Source of the DNA: Streptomonospora nanhaiensis
GTDB lineage: Bacteria; Actinomycetota; Actinomycetes; Streptosporangiales; Streptosporangiaceae
NCBI RefSeq assembly: GCF_013410565.1
Contig: NZ_JACCFO010000001.1
Location: 1,302,001 to 1,366,000 of the forward strand
DNA: 64,000 bases
Direction of reading: 5' to 3'
Shown here piece by piece: positions 27,021 to 39,799 of the stretch (position 1 is its first letter; every line of letters starts with the position of its first letter). Under the pieces are notes generated by a model that saw only the letters and a list, made by a program, of their open reading frames with translations, did not search any database and had not been told where the DNA came from. The translations under genes were made by a program, and so were the position numbers.

Positions 27021-27341
27021 CTACTCGGCTCCGCCGAATTCACGCTCCAGAGCCGCGCGCTGGTTGGCGCCCAGCCCGCGGACACGGCGCGACTCGGCAA
27101 TGTTCAGCCGCTCCATGATCTGCTTGGCGCGGACTTTGCCGACACCGGGCAGGGATTCCAGGAGAGCCGAGACCTTCATCTTGCCGATGACGTCGTCGGT
27201 CTGGCCGTCGGCCAGAACCTCCGACAGCGAGACGCCGCCGTGCTTCAGACGGTTCTTGACTTCCGCGCGCTCTTTTCTGGCCTTCGCGGCTTTCTCCAGA
27301 GCCGCGGCGCGCTGTTCGGGTGTGAGGGGAGGAAGGGCCAC
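27021..27341 (-). CDS. mihF: integration host factor, actinobacterial type
   Basis: A 106-aa nucleoid protein. The sequence LPPLTPEQRAAALEKAAKARKERAEVKNRLKHG is followed by VLADGQTDDVIGKMKVSALLESLPGVGKVRAKQIMERLNIAESRRVRGLGANQR, matching mycobacterial mIHF and Streptomyces sIHF: an N-terminal helix and a helix-two-turn-helix DNA-binding core (residues about 60-80, LPGVGKVRAKQIM). It shapes chromosomal DNA and supports phage integration in relatives. GTG start at 27341. It lies between the pyr operon and gmk. Confidence 0.96.
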   Translation of the reverse strand: MALPPLTPEQRAAALEKAAKARKERAEVKNRLKHGGVSLSEVLADGQTDDVIGKMKVSALLESLPGVGKVRAKQIMERLNIAESRRVRGLGANQRAALEREFGGAE

Positions 27342-27772
27342 GCCGGGTCACCTCGGTTTTCTCTCGTTTGTAGAGGGCGGACGCCTGCGCAAGTTAGTAG
27401 GTTCCGACCCCGTTCGGCAACGCAAAGTGGCCTTTCAAGCGCCATTTCATCAAAGTAATTACTCTAGGTAATGGAACGATTGCTCAGCGCCGCCGAATTC
27501 GGGACTTTTGGCCCGGTTGGATCGACCGCCCAGCGTACTCGTCCGGCGACGCTCCGGCGGCCCCCGCAGGTCAGGGCCGGGTGCCCGAACCGGGTTTCGG
27601 CCGTGCCCAATCGCACACGGTCAGTTGGCCGCAATCGGTCACACGCAGGCGGCCCCCGGCGTGTCCCCGCCGCCGGGGGCGCGGCCGGCGCCCGGCCACC
27701 CGGTCGGCCGCCGGCCGCGCCGACCGGGCCGCCCCGGACGTCCGCGCGGGGCGGCCGGTGCGCGCCGCCCGC
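27342..27772 (-). other. intergenic region upstream of mihF (431 nt)
   Basis: No supported gene. An AT-rich inverted repeat, ATTAC-TCTAG-GTAAT at 27458-27472, stands out in this GC-rich DNA, about 117 nt before the mihF start. It may be an operator or promoter element. Minus-strand TACTAA near 27393 is a weak -10 candidate. Confidence 0.4.
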
Positions 27773-28474
27773 TCAGGCCGAGGGCGCCTCGACGCGCCGC
27801 AGGGCGGCCGCGATCTTGGCCGCCGCCGCGCCGGGGTCGGCGGCGCGGGTGATCGGGCGCCCGATCACGAGCAGGTCGGCGCCGGCCGCGATCGCCTCCT
27901 CGGGCGTGGCCACCCGCGCCTGGTCACCGCGGTCGGCCCCGGCCGGGCGCACCCCCGGGGTGATGAGCATGACGTCGGGCCCGACCTCGGCGCGCAGCGA
28001 GGCGACCTCGTGCGGCGAGCACACCAGCGCCCGGGCGCCGGCCTCGACCGCCAGCACCGCCAGCCGCCGGGCGGCGTCGCCGGCGGGGCCGGCCAGGCCG
28101 ATCTCGGCCAGCGCGGAGTCGTCCAGCGAGGTCAGCACGGTCACGGCCGCGATGGTGGTCTGCGGCGCGGCCTCCACCGCCGCGGCGATCATGTCGCGCC
28201 CGCCGGCGGCGTGCACGGTCAGGATGGAGGGCTTGAACCGGGCCACGTTGCGCGCGGCTCCGGCGACCGTGGCGGGGATGTCGTGCAGCTTCAGGTCGAG
28301 GAAGACCGAGGTCTTGGTCCCGCCGCGCAGCGTGCCCACCACCTCCGGTCCGTAGCGCAGGTAGAGCTCCAGCCCCACCTTCACCGTGCTCACGTGGGGG
28401 GCGACCTCGGACGCCCAGCGTGCGGCGGTCTCGATGTCGGGTGCGTCGATGGCGACGGCGATGGGCGCGGCCAC
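27773..28474 (-). CDS. pyrF: orotidine 5'-phosphate decarboxylase
   Basis: Last step of UMP synthesis, decarboxylating OMP. The 233-aa protein starts PIAVAIDAPDIETAARWA and has the catalytic FLDLKLHDIPATV (Asp-x-Lys-x-x-Asp), then VHAAGG and ITPGVRP...GDQARV...GADLLVIGRPI for phosphate binding. GTG start at 28474 with AAAGGAG 7 nt upstream. It is the final gene of the pyr cluster, 284 nt after pyrD. Confidence 0.96.
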   Translation of the reverse strand: MAAPIAVAIDAPDIETAARWASEVAPHVSTVKVGLELYLRYGPEVVGTLRGGTKTSVFLDLKLHDIPATVAGAARNVARFKPSILTVHAAGGRDMIAAAVEAAPQTTIAAVTVLTSLDDSALAEIGLAGPAGDAARRLAVLAVEAGARALVCSPHEVASLRAEVGPDVMLITPGVRPAGADRGDQARVATPEEAIAAGADLLVIGRPITRAADPGAAAAKIAAALRRVEAPSA

Positions 28475-28758
28475 GGTTGGTCTCCTTTGGGGTCACTCGG
28501 CACGGGCTGGGCGGGCGGACGCCCGCTCGGGGGCGGCGGCGCGGCCCGCGGACGGGCCGGCCCGCACGGCCGGCCGCCGCACGGGCTCGGGCACTGTCCG
28601 GAGCGGTTCCCCCCGAACGCCCGCTTCATGCGTATAAGCCGATGAGACGTGCGCCGGTGCGGCTCAAACGGCCGTAGCGGCGCGTTCCGCCCCCGGGGGT
28701 AGGCGGTACATCCCCCGGCACCGCTGGCAGCCTACAGGCCGACTCAGTGCATTTCGCG

Positions 28759-29718
28759 TCATCGGCCCAGCACAGCTCCGATCGGCGCGCCGACGGGTCG
28801 GTGGGCGGCGCCCACGACGTCGGCCACCCGGTCGGCGCCGCGCTCCTCCAGCAGCTCCTCCAGCTCCCGGAGGATGCGCACGCACGCCGAGGGGTCGGAG
28901 AAGGTCACCGTGCCCACCCCCACCGCCGAGGCGCCCGCCGCCAGCAGCTCCAGGGCGTCGACGCCGGTGCGCACCCCGCCCATGCCGATCAGCGGGACCT
29001 CGGGCAGGGCGGCGTGCACCCGGTAGACGCTGGCGACCGCGATCGGGCGGATGGCCGGGCCCGAGAGCCCGCCCACGCCCCCGGCCACCGCCGGGCGCAG
29101 CGTGCGGGGGTCCACCGCCATGGCGCGCACGCTGTTGATCAGCGACAGGCCGTCGGCGCGGGCGTCCACGCAGGCCCGCGCCAGGGCGACCAGGTCGGGC
29201 ACGTCGGCGGCCAGCTTGGCGAAGACGGGGATGTCGGAGCGGGTGTGGGAACGCACGGCGTGCACCACGCGCGCCGCCTCGGCGGGGTCGTCGGCGAAGT
29301 CCAGGCCCCCGCCCGCCGGGTTGGGGCAGGACAGGTTGACCTCGATCATCTCCACGCCCTCGGCCGCCGACAGCCGCCGGGCCAGCTCGGCGTACTCCCC
29401 CGCGCCCGCGCCGGCCACCGACGCCACGGCGCGCCCGCCGCGCGACAGCAGCCAGGGCAGGTCGCGCTGGAGGAACACCTCGATGCCGGGCCCCTGCAGC
29501 CCGATCGCGCTGAGCATGCCGCTGGGGGCCTCGGCCACGCGGGGCGCGGGCCGGCCCGCGCGCGGCTCCAGCATGACCGACTTGGTCACCACGGCGCCGA
29601 TGCGCGCGATGTCGAAAAACTGGGCCAGCTCCCGGCCGGTGCCGGCGCACCCGGCCGCCGCCATCACGGGGTTGGGCAGCTCCAGCCCGGCCAGCCGGGT
29701 GCGCATGTCGGTGGTCAT
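28759..29718 (-). CDS. pyrD: dihydroorotate dehydrogenase, class 1B catalytic subunit
   Basis: Oxidises dihydroorotate to orotate with FMN. In the 319-aa TIM barrel, EVNLSCPNPAGGG contains the catalytic Cys typical of class 1 enzymes; GLSGPAIRPIAVASVYRVHAA and PLIGMGGVRTGVDALELLAAGASAVGVGT hold the FMN phosphate site. The ATG at 29718 overlaps the stop codon of pyrK by one base (TGATG), so the two subunits are translationally coupled. Class 1B needs PyrK to pass electrons to NAD, and pyrK is next door. Confidence 0.95.
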   Translation of the reverse strand: MTTDMRTRLAGLELPNPVMAAAGCAGTGRELAQFFDIARIGAVVTKSVMLEPRAGRPAPRVAEAPSGMLSAIGLQGPGIEVFLQRDLPWLLSRGGRAVASVAGAGAGEYAELARRLSAAEGVEMIEVNLSCPNPAGGGLDFADDPAEAARVVHAVRSHTRSDIPVFAKLAADVPDLVALARACVDARADGLSLINSVRAMAVDPRTLRPAVAGGVGGLSGPAIRPIAVASVYRVHAALPEVPLIGMGGVRTGVDALELLAAGASAVGVGTVTFSDPSACVRILRELEELLEERGADRVADVVGAAHRPVGAPIGAVLGR

Positions 29719-30629
29719 CAGCCCGCCTCCCGGTCGGCGACCCCGCCCGCGGAGTCGGCGGAGTCCTCGCCGCGCGCCTTCCAGCCGGGCGCGCCCAGGG
29801 CGTCGAAGGGGATCGTGCCGACGTCGTCGAAGCGGACCCGCTCGCCGCGGAAGACCGGCCCGTCCACGCACGCGCGCACCATGCGGGTGATCCCGTCCTC
29901 CCCCACCACCGGGATCACGCAGCTCATGCAGATCCCGGTGCCGCAGGCCATGGTCTCCTCCACCGCCACCTGCACCGGCACGCCCTGGCGGGCCGCCACC
30001 GCGGCCACGGTGCGCAGCATCGGCATGGGGCCGCAGGCGTAGACCACGTCGGAGCGGGCGTCGTCCATGGCGCGCTCCAGCGCGTCGGTGACCCGGCCGC
30101 GCACCCCGAAGGAGCCGTCGTCGGTGGTGAACGTGGTGGTCTCGGCGATGCGCCGGGCGCTGATGGCGCTGAAGACCCGGTCGGCCGAGGCGGCGCCGAG
30201 CACGAAGTCCACCCGGCAGCCGCGCCGGCGCAGCGCGTGGGCCAGCGGGAACAGCGGCGCCGCCCCCGAGCCCCCGCCCGCCAGCATGCAGTTGACGGGG
30301 TCGCGCGGCAGCGGGAAGGGCCGCCCCAGCGGCCCCACCACGTCCAGCAGGTCGCGCTGGCGCCGCTCGGCCAGCCAGGCGGTGCCCGGCCCGCGCACCG
30401 CGAAGAGGAACTCCACGGTGCCGCCGTAGTCGGGCTTGACGTCGTGGATGGCGAAGGGGCGGCGCAGCAGCATGCTCGACTGCTCGCCGCCCACCGCCAC
30501 CGACAGGAACTGCCCGGAGCGGAACCGCTCGGCGATCTGGGGGGCCACCACGGTGATGGCGTAGTAGGCGTCGACCCGGCGCACGGTCAGTACGGGGCTC
30601 CGCGTCTGCACCGGCCCGTTGTCGCTCAC
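29718..30629 (-). CDS. pyrK: dihydroorotate dehydrogenase electron-transfer subunit
   Basis: A 303-aa iron-sulfur flavoprotein. The FAD-binding segment is RRPFAIHDVKP, followed by a NAD-binding GGGSGAAPLFPLAHAL region. Near the C-terminus the cysteines of CGTGICMSC and the later RACVDGPVF form the 2Fe-2S site. It passes electrons from PyrD FMN to NAD. The upstream gene is carB (84-nt gap); the downstream pyrD start overlaps its stop. Confidence 0.95.
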   Translation of the reverse strand: MSDNGPVQTRSPVLTVRRVDAYYAITVVAPQIAERFRSGQFLSVAVGGEQSSMLLRRPFAIHDVKPDYGGTVEFLFAVRGPGTAWLAERRQRDLLDVVGPLGRPFPLPRDPVNCMLAGGGSGAAPLFPLAHALRRRGCRVDFVLGAASADRVFSAISARRIAETTTFTTDDGSFGVRGRVTDALERAMDDARSDVVYACGPMPMLRTVAAVAARQGVPVQVAVEETMACGTGICMSCVIPVVGEDGITRMVRACVDGPVFRGERVRFDDVGTIPFDALGAPGWKARGEDSADSAGGVADREAG

Positions 30630-30712
30630 TCGTGCTGCCCTGCCTCGCTTCGCTGCGGCGCGCCGCCGCCTGGCCGGCCCCCGCCCGGTCTCCCTCCCCG
30701 CCTAGGGGCGGC

Positions 30713-34015
<3,303 letters not shown>

Positions 34016-34034
34016 GGTGTGTGGTCCCCCGGCT

Positions 34035-35222
34035 CTACGACTGCGCGGGCTGGGCCGGGCGGCCCGTGCTCGCGGACGGATCGGACGAGGCGGCCATCAG
34101 GTCGCAGAACGCGTCGAACAGCTCGGCGGCGTCGTGCGGGCCTGCGGCGGCCTCGGGGTGGTACTGGACGCTGAAGGCGGGCCGGTCGAGCAGCCGCAGG
34201 CCCTCCACGACGTTGTCGTTGAGGTCGACGTGGCTGACCTCGGCGCGGCCGTAGGGGGTGTCGAACGGGCCGTCGAGGGGGGCGTCGACCGCGAACCCGT
34301 GGTTGTGGCTGGTGATGTGGACCCGGCGGGTGTGCACGTCGCGCACCGGCTGGTTGACGCCCCGGTGGCCGAAGCGCAGCTTGAAGGTGCCCAGGCCCAG
34401 CGCGCGGCCCAGGATCTGGTTGCCGAAGCAGATCCCGAAGAGCGGCTTGCGGGCCTCCAGCACGCCGCGCATGGCCGCCACGGCGCCGTCGGCGGTGGCG
34501 GGGTCGCCGGGGCCGTTGCTGAAGAACACGCCGTCGGGGTCCAGGGCCAGGATCTCCTCGGCGGTGGTGGCCGCGGGCAGCACGGTGACCTCGCAGCCGC
34601 GCTCGGCCAAGCGCTGGGGGGTCATGGCCTTGATGCCGAGGTCCACCGCCGCCACGCGGAAGCGGGTGGCCACGCCCTCGGGCGGGCGCACCGTGTAGGG
34701 CTCGGTGGTGGTGACCTCGCCGGCGAGGTCGGCGCCGGCCATGCGCGGGCTGGCCAGGACCCGCTCGCGCAGCCGCTCGGGGTCGGTCTCGGTGGTGCTG
34801 ATGGCGGCGCGCATGGCCCCGCGGTCGCGCAGGTGGCGGGTGAGCGCGCGGGTGCCGTCGAGCGCGATGCCCACCACGCCCTGGCGGCGCAGCTCCTCGT
34901 CGAGGGTGCGCTTGGCGCGCCAGTTGGAGGAGACGCGGGCGGGCTCGCGGACCACGTAGCCGGCCACCCAGATGCGGCCCGACTCCGGGTCGTCGTCGTT
35001 GACGCCGGTGTTGCCGATGTGCGGCGCGGTCATCACGACGATCTGGCGGTGGTAGGACGGGTCGGTCAGGGTCTCCTGGTAGCCGGTCATGCCGGTGTTG
35101 AAGACGATCTCGCCCAGGGTCTCGCCGGGCGCGCCGAAGGAGCGGCCCCTGAAGTGCCGGCCGTCCTCCAGGACGAGGATCGCCTCGGCGTGCTCAGGTC
35201 CGCCTGCTGCTGTTGAACTCAC
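34035..35222 (-). CDS. carA: carbamoyl-phosphate synthase, small (glutaminase) subunit
   Basis: Supplies ammonia from glutamine to CarB. The class I amidotransferase domain has the nucleophile in [14 protein letters not shown] and the His/Glu pair in VQYHPEA. The N-terminal domain ([35 protein letters not shown]) contacts CarB. At 395 aa the length is normal. The GTG at 35222 overlaps the pyrC stop by 4 nt (GTGA), showing translational coupling. Confidence 0.96.
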   Translation of the reverse strand: MSSTAAGGPEHAEAILVLEDGRHFRGRSFGAPGETLGEIVFNTGMTGYQETLTDPSYHRQIVVMTAPHIGNTGVNDDDPESGRIWVAGYVVREPARVSSNWRAKRTLDEELRRQGVVGIALDGTRALTRHLRDRGAMRAAISTTETDPERLRERVLASPRMAGADLAGEVTTTEPYTVRPPEGVATRFRVAAVDLGIKAMTPQRLAERGCEVTVLPAATTAEEILALDPDGVFFSNGPGDPATADGAVAAMRGVLEARKPLFGICFGNQILGRALGLGTFKLRFGHRGVNQPVRDVHTRRVHITSHNHGFAVDAPLDGPFDTPYGRAEVSHVDLNDNVVEGLRLLDRPAFSVQYHPEAAAGPHDAAELFDAFCDLMAASSDPSASTGRPAQPAQS

Positions 35223-36517
35223 TGGATCTTCCCATCGAGGACCGTTGGGGTGCCGCGCAGGAACGTGGCGGTGACGCGGCCGGGCAGCCGCATGCCCCGG
35301 TAGGGGGTGTTGGCGCTCTTGGAGGCCAGGGCCGCCGGGTCGACCTCCCAGGCGGTGTCCGCCTGGTACAGGGTAACGTTCGCGGGTTCACCTGCGGCGA
35401 TCGGGCGGCCGTGGCCGCTGAGGCGGCCGATGCGGGCCGGTGCCGCCGACATCCGCTCGGCGACGCCGTCCCAGTCGAGCAGGCCGGTGTCGACCATGGT
35501 GTGCTGCACGATCGACAGCGCGGTCTCCAGGCCGAGCATGCCCATGGCGGCGGTGGCCCACTCGGTCTCCTTGGCCTCGGCCGGGTGGGGGGCGTGGTCG
35601 GTGGCGACGCAGTCGATGGTGCCGTCGGCCAGGGCCTCGCGCAGGGCCTGGACGTCCTCGGCGGTGCGCAGCGGCGGGTTGACCTTGTAGACGGGGTCGT
35701 AGCCCTCGGCCAGGTCGTCGGTCAGCAGCAGGTGGTGGGGGGTGACCTCGGCGGTGACGTCGCAGCCCCGGCTCTTGGCCCAGCGCAGGATCTGCACCGA
35801 GCCCTTGGTCGAGACGTGGCAGACGTGCAGCCGCGAGCCGACGTGCTCGGTGAGCAGGCAGTCGCGGGCGATGATCGCCTCCTCGGCGACGGCCGGCCAC
35901 CCGGCCAGGCCGAGCCGGTCGGAGACCACGCCCTCGTTCATCTGCGCGCCCTCGGTGAGCCGGGGCTCCTGGGCGTGCTGGGCCACGACGCCGTCGAACG
36001 CCTTGACGTACTCCAGGGCGCGGCGCATGAGCAGGGGGTCGGAGACGCACATGCCGTCGTCGGAGAACACCCGCACGGCGGCGGCGGACTCGGCCATGGC
36101 GCCCAGTTCGGCCAGGCGCTCGCCGGCCAGGCCGCGGGTGACGGCGCCCACCGGCTGGACGTCGCAGTGGCCGGACTCCCGGCCCAGGCGCCAGACCTGC
36201 TCGACCACGCCGGCGGTGTCGGCGACGGGGTCGGTGTTGGCCATGGCGTGCACGGCGGTGTAGCCGCCGGCGGCGGCGGCGCGGGCGCCGCTGGCCACGG
36301 TCTCGGCGTCCTCGCGGCCGGGTTCGCGCAGGTGGGTGTGCAGGTCGACCAGGCCGGGCAGGGCGATGAGCCCGTGGGCCTCCACGACGCGGGCGTCGGG
36401 GGCGCTGAGGCCGGGGCCGACCTCGGCCACGACTCCGTCGCGGATGAGGATGTCGGCGGGGTCGCGCCCGTTGACGCGGGCGCCGCGGATCAGGTAGGCG
36501 GCGCTGCTCTGGGTCAT
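35219..36517 (-). CDS. pyrC: dihydroorotase
   Basis: A 432-aa type I dihydroorotase (amidohydrolase fold) closing carbamoyl aspartate to dihydroorotate. [15 protein letters not shown] carries the metal-binding His-x-His; [18 protein letters not shown] and [14 protein letters not shown] supply the remaining metal and catalytic residues. The start is unclear: ATG at 36517 is used, but GTG at 36529 adds four residues and neither has a good ribosome-binding site. It lies about 110 nt after pyrB and overlaps carA by 4 nt. Confidence 0.95.
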   Translation of the reverse strand: MTQSSAAYLIRGARVNGRDPADILIRDGVVAEVGPGLSAPDARVVEAHGLIALPGLVDLHTHLREPGREDAETVASGARAAAAGGYTAVHAMANTDPVADTAGVVEQVWRLGRESGHCDVQPVGAVTRGLAGERLAELGAMAESAAAVRVFSDDGMCVSDPLLMRRALEYVKAFDGVVAQHAQEPRLTEGAQMNEGVVSDRLGLAGWPAVAEEAIIARDCLLTEHVGSRLHVCHVSTKGSVQILRWAKSRGCDVTAEVTPHHLLLTDDLAEGYDPVYKVNPPLRTAEDVQALREALADGTIDCVATDHAPHPAEAKETEWATAAMGMLGLETALSIVQHTMVDTGLLDWDGVAERMSAAPARIGRLSGHGRPIAAGEPANVTLYQADTAWEVDPAALASKSANTPYRGMRLPGRVTATFLRGTPTVLDGKIQ

Positions 36518-36630
36518 CTCGTACTTCACTTCTGTGTCAGTGGCGGCTATCGGTGCGGCGGGCCCGGACCGGCGGCGGGCGCGCGGGCGGGGCCGGCGGC
36601 GCGGCGGCGCGCGGGCGGGGCCCGCGGAGG

Positions 36631-37539
36631 CTAGGACCCGCCCAGCAGCAGGTAGAGCACTGCCATGCGGACGCTGACGCCGTTGGCCACCTGCTCGTTG
36701 ACGGTGCTGCGCGGGGAGTCGGCGACCTCGGCGGAGATCTCCATGCCGCGGACCATGGGGCCCGGGTGCATGACGATCGCGTCGTCGGGCAGGCGGGCGA
36801 GGCGGTCGCGGTCCAGGCCGTAGCGGCGGCTGTACTCGCGCGCGGTCGGGAAGAACGCGTGCCGCATCCGCTCGGCCTGGACCCGCAGCAGCATCACGAC
36901 GTCGCTCTTGGGCAGGACCGCGTCGAGGTCGTAGGAGACCGCGCAGGGCCAGGTGTGCACCGAGACCGGCATCAGGGTGGGCGGCGCCACCAGGGTGACC
37001 TCGGCACCCAGGGTGTGCAGGAGGAGCACGTTGGAGCGGGCCACGCGGCTGTGCAGGACGTCGCCGACGACGGCCACGCGCAGGCCCTCGACGCGGCCCA
37101 TGCGCGCGCGCATGGTGTAGGCGTCCAGGAGCGCCTGGGTGGGATGCTCGTGGGTGCCGTCGCCGGCGTTGAGCACGGCGCCGTCGACCCAGCCGGCCAG
37201 CCGGTGGGCCGCGCCGGAGGCGGCGTGGCGCACGACCACGCCGTCGGCGCCCATGGCCTGCAGCGTGAGAGCGGTGTCCTTGAGGCTCTCGCCCTTGGAG
37301 ACGCTGGAGCCCTTGGCCGAGAAGTTGACGACGTCGGCGCTGAGCCGCTTGGCGGCCAACTCGAAGGACGTGCGGGTGCGGGTGGAGTCCTCGTAGAAGA
37401 GGTTGACCACGGTGCGTCCGCGCAGGGTGGGCAGCTTCTTCACGGACCGGCCGCTGACCTGGGCGAGTTCGGCGGCGGTGTCGAGCACCAGCGTGGCCTC
37501 CTCGCGTGAGAGGTCGCCGGTGGACAGCAGGTGGCGCAT
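36631..37539 (-). CDS. pyrB: aspartate carbamoyltransferase, catalytic subunit
   Basis: Transfers carbamoyl to aspartate. The 302-aa protein contains the carbamoyl-phosphate signature [19 protein letters not shown], then [12 protein letters not shown] and a C-terminal [12 protein letters not shown]. No pyrI regulatory subunit is present nearby, as is usual in Gram-positives. The ATG at 37539 overlaps the pyrR stop by one base, so the two are coupled. Confidence 0.96.
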   Translation of the reverse strand: MRHLLSTGDLSREEATLVLDTAAELAQVSGRSVKKLPTLRGRTVVNLFYEDSTRTRTSFELAAKRLSADVVNFSAKGSSVSKGESLKDTALTLQAMGADGVVVRHAASGAAHRLAGWVDGAVLNAGDGTHEHPTQALLDAYTMRARMGRVEGLRVAVVGDVLHSRVARSNVLLLHTLGAEVTLVAPPTLMPVSVHTWPCAVSYDLDAVLPKSDVVMLLRVQAERMRHAFFPTAREYSRRYGLDRDRLARLPDDAIVMHPGPMVRGMEISAEVADSPRSTVNEQVANGVSVRMAVLYLLLGGS

Positions 37540-38174
37540 CAGCGGTCGTCCTCCTCGCCGGGGCGCGGCCGGGCCGGGCCCAGCAGCACGGCGTCGCGGC
37601 CGTCGGTTTCGGTGAGCCGGACGTCGACGGTCTCGCGCAGCGACGTGGGCAGGTTCTTGCCGACGTAGTCGGCGCGGATGGGCAGCTCGCGGTGGCCGCG
37701 GTCGACCAGGATGGCCAGCTGCACCGCGCGGGGGCGGCCGATGTCGCTGAGGGCGTCCAGCGCGGCGCGCACGGTGCGGCCGGAGAACAGCACGTCGTCG
37801 ACGAGGACGACCACGCGGCCGTCGATTCCCTGGGGCGGGATGTCGGTGCGGCCCAGGGCGCGCGCGGGCGCCAGGCGGAGGTCGTCGCGGTACATGGTGA
37901 TGTCGAGGGAGCCCCAGGGGACGGCGCGGCCCTCGACGCGCTCGATGCGCTCGGCCAGGCGGCGGGCCAGCGGGACGCCGCGGGAGGGGATGCCCAGCAG
38001 GGTGACGTCGTGGGCGCCCTTGGTGCGCTCCAGGACCTCGTGGGCGATGCGGGTCAGGGCCCGCTGGATCTCGGGACCGTCGAGGACGGTTCGCGCGGTG
38101 CCGGTGCCGGGAGCCGTCGGATCGGCTGCCCCGGACGCCTCGGCGTCACTTTCCGCGCGTTTTCGCGCACACAC
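37539..38174 (-). CDS. pyrR: bifunctional pyr operon regulator / uracil phosphoribosyltransferase
   Basis: RNA-binding attenuator protein that also makes UMP from uracil and PRPP. The 211-aa sequence has the PRPP loop [18 protein letters not shown], the [16 protein letters not shown] segment and the C-terminal YVGKNLPTS stretch. The GTG at 38174 ([10 protein letters not shown]...) is chosen because GGAAAGGGGG precedes it; the upstream frame stays open to 38417 without support. A PyrR-binding loop overlaps its own ribosome-binding site, so it probably represses itself and the coupled pyrB. Confidence 0.93.
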   Translation of the reverse strand: MCARKRAESDAEASGAADPTAPGTGTARTVLDGPEIQRALTRIAHEVLERTKGAHDVTLLGIPSRGVPLARRLAERIERVEGRAVPWGSLDITMYRDDLRLAPARALGRTDIPPQGIDGRVVVLVDDVLFSGRTVRAALDALSDIGRPRAVQLAILVDRGHRELPIRADYVGKNLPTSLRETVDVRLTETDGRDAVLLGPARPRPGEEDDR

Positions 38175-38190
38175 AGTAGTGACCCCCTTT

Positions 38191-38208
38191 CCTGCCTCAC
38201 TGGACAGG
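38191..38208 (-). promoter_or_regulatory. PyrR-binding RNA loop
   Basis: On the minus strand CCTG-TCCAGTGAGG-CAGG matches the PyrR-binding consensus (ARUCCNGNGAGGYU) except for a swapped outer pair. Its 3' arm runs into the purine-rich ribosome-binding site of pyrR 17 nt before the GTG, suggesting translational repression as reported for Mycobacterium smegmatis. Confidence 0.8.
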
Positions 38209-38511
38209 TCGTTAAAGGATGTCGATCGCGCACACGCTATCAGCGGCCGGGGACAGCGGTGATCACCGCCCGCAGTGAAACCGGGCAAAAATATGACACT
38301 TGTCACACCACCGCGCGTTGACATATCCGCCGATGTGGTGGCGTTCGGGACACCTCGGACGCCGCGTGTCTGGGGCGAACGCGTGGAATCCCAGCGTTCT
38401 CGGGCTTTCCGCGCCACCTACGGGGGCGCGATGTCCGCTCAGTCACGTTTTGAGAGGGACCTCACTTACACACGGTTTGGCCACTGATTCATCGCGTTTC
38501 CGCCCAACGGC

Positions 38512-38540
38512 TTGACCTGGCAACCGAACGGCCTTACCGT
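38512..38540 (+). promoter_or_regulatory. promoter of bldD
   Basis: TTGACC (38512-38517) and TACCGT (38535-38540) are separated by exactly 17 nt, a good sigma-70-type housekeeping promoter. The leader to the bldD ATG would be about 150 nt. Confidence 0.65.
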
Positions 38541-38695
38541 CACTGTCCGTAACCAATCTTGGGCGGCGCAGCTTGGTGCCACCCCTGGGGCGGCTCCCCC
38601 ACCGGGAGCCCGCCGCGGGGTGCGGCCACCGCCGAGCGAACTCGGGGCACACCGCCCACGCCAAGCACCTTCACGGCCGGGGAGCGACGAAGAAG

Positions 38696-39190
38696 ATGCC
38701 ATCCGAATACGCCAAGTCACTCGGCGCGCGGCTGCGCGCCATCCGCACCCAGCAGGGCCTGTCCCTGCACGGGGTCGAGGAGAAGTCCCACGGCCGCTGG
38801 AAGGCCGTCGTCGTGGGCTCCTACGAGCGCGGTGACCGCGCCGTCACCGTCCAGAAGCTGGCCGAGCTGGCCGACTTCTACGGCGTGCCCATGTCGGAGC
38901 TGCTGCCGGGCGGCGCCGCGCCGACCCCGCTGGGCCCCACACCCAAGCTCGTCATCGACCTGGAGCGCATGCAGCAGCTGCCGCAGGAGAAGGCCGGGCC
39001 GCTGGCACGCTACGTCGCCACCATCCAGAGCCAGCGCGGCGACTACAACGGCCGCGTGCTGTCCATCCGCCAGGAGGACCTCCGGTCGCTCGCGGTGATC
39101 TACGACCGCTCGCCGGGCGACCTCACCGAGGAGCTGATCAACTGGGGCGTCCTCGACCCCGAGGCGCGCCGCGCCGTCGACGCGTTCTAG
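38696..39190 (+). CDS. bldD: BldD, c-di-GMP-responsive developmental regulator
   Basis: A 164-aa regulator closely matching Streptomyces BldD. The N-terminal helix-turn-helix (residues about 8-60, AKSLGARLRAIRTQQGLSLHGVEEKSHGRWKAVVVGSYERGDRAV) binds the palindromic BldD box; the C-terminal domain binds a c-di-GMP tetramer through RGD at 114-116 and, eight residues later, RQED at 125-128. Streptomyces has RQDD here, so Asp127 is Glu. It represses sporulation genes in relatives. ATG at 38696 begins the conserved protein; longer upstream reading is unsupported. Followed by a clear terminator. Confidence 0.96.
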   Translation: MPSEYAKSLGARLRAIRTQQGLSLHGVEEKSHGRWKAVVVGSYERGDRAVTVQKLAELADFYGVPMSELLPGGAAPTPLGPTPKLVIDLERMQQLPQEKAGPLARYVATIQSQRGDYNGRVLSIRQEDLRSLAVIYDRSPGDLTEELINWGVLDPEARRAVDAF

Positions 39191-39280
39191 CCGAACGCGC
39201 CGCGCGCACGGCGCCTTCCGGTCCTCTTCGTCGACGCCCCCGTGCCCCAGGGGCCGCAGTACGCGCACCGGACACCACGT

Positions 39281-39316
39281 AAACGGCCACGCCCCCTCAT
39301 CAGGACGTGGCCGTTT
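39281..39316 (+). terminator. terminator after bldD
   Basis: AAACGGCCACG (39281-39291) pairs with CGTGGCCGTTT (39306-39316), an 11-bp stem with a 14-nt loop followed by a T. It lies about 90 nt past the bldD stop. Confidence 0.75.
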
Positions 39317-39787
39317 TCGCGTTCCTGCGGGATTCGCGGAAGCCGCGGGGGCGCCGCCGCGGCTGCGCCGGCGCGGGCGGCTCGCGGCGTCCGACCTGGA
39401 ATCCCAGGAGCTCATCTCACACCCCCGACCGCCGGGGCGGGCGCATCCCGCGGCGGCCCGACCGGCCGGGGCGAAGGCGCACCCGCCGCAGCGCGAGCGA
39501 AGCGCCGCGGAAGGACAGCAGCCCCGGACCCGGCACCGAGCGGCAGGGATCGCGCGCACACGAAGGCGGCCGGGCAAGAGGCTTCCCCTCCCCCCGCCCG
39601 GCCGCTTCCCCGCGTCCGCGTGGCGCCAGTGGTCGGGCGCCGGCGAACGCGAGCCGGAGCGTACTCCCGTGCTTCGCCGGCCGTCCGCCGACCAGCCGAC
39701 TTCGAACAGAAGTACGAACAGGTCCAAGTTAAGCGCACCCCACCGCCCTCGTCAACAGCGGCTCCCGCGTGCGCGGCCGACGCGGGT
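39317..39787. other. intergenic region after bldD (about 470 nt)
   Basis: No supported gene. Long frames on both strands here are Arg/Pro/Gly-rich and mutually antisense. The last 80 nt before the GNAT gene are less GC-rich, with CGAACAGAAGTACGAACAGG directly repeating CGAACAG. Confidence 0.4.
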
Positions 39788-39793
39788 TAGGGT
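39788..39793 (+). promoter_or_regulatory. -10 box for leaderless GNAT gene
   Basis: TAGGGT lies 6 nt before the GTG start at 39800, with no ribosome-binding site. Confidence 0.4.
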
Positions 39794-39799
39794 GGCGGC

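Larger units (their letters stand above)
38175..38695. other. divergent intergenic region between pyrR and bldD (521 nt)
   Basis: No supported ORF. It holds the PyrR loop near the pyrR end and a bldD promoter near 38512. A near-palindrome TGACACTTGTCA lies near 38294-38305. The region upstream of bldD is a candidate for BldD autoregulation, but no clear BldD box was read with confidence. Confidence 0.4.

Noticed and set aside
39412-39738. 108-aa minus-strand ORF downstream of bldD
   Set aside because: Arg/Gly/Pro-rich, antisense to other open frames, with no ribosome-binding site or known domain.
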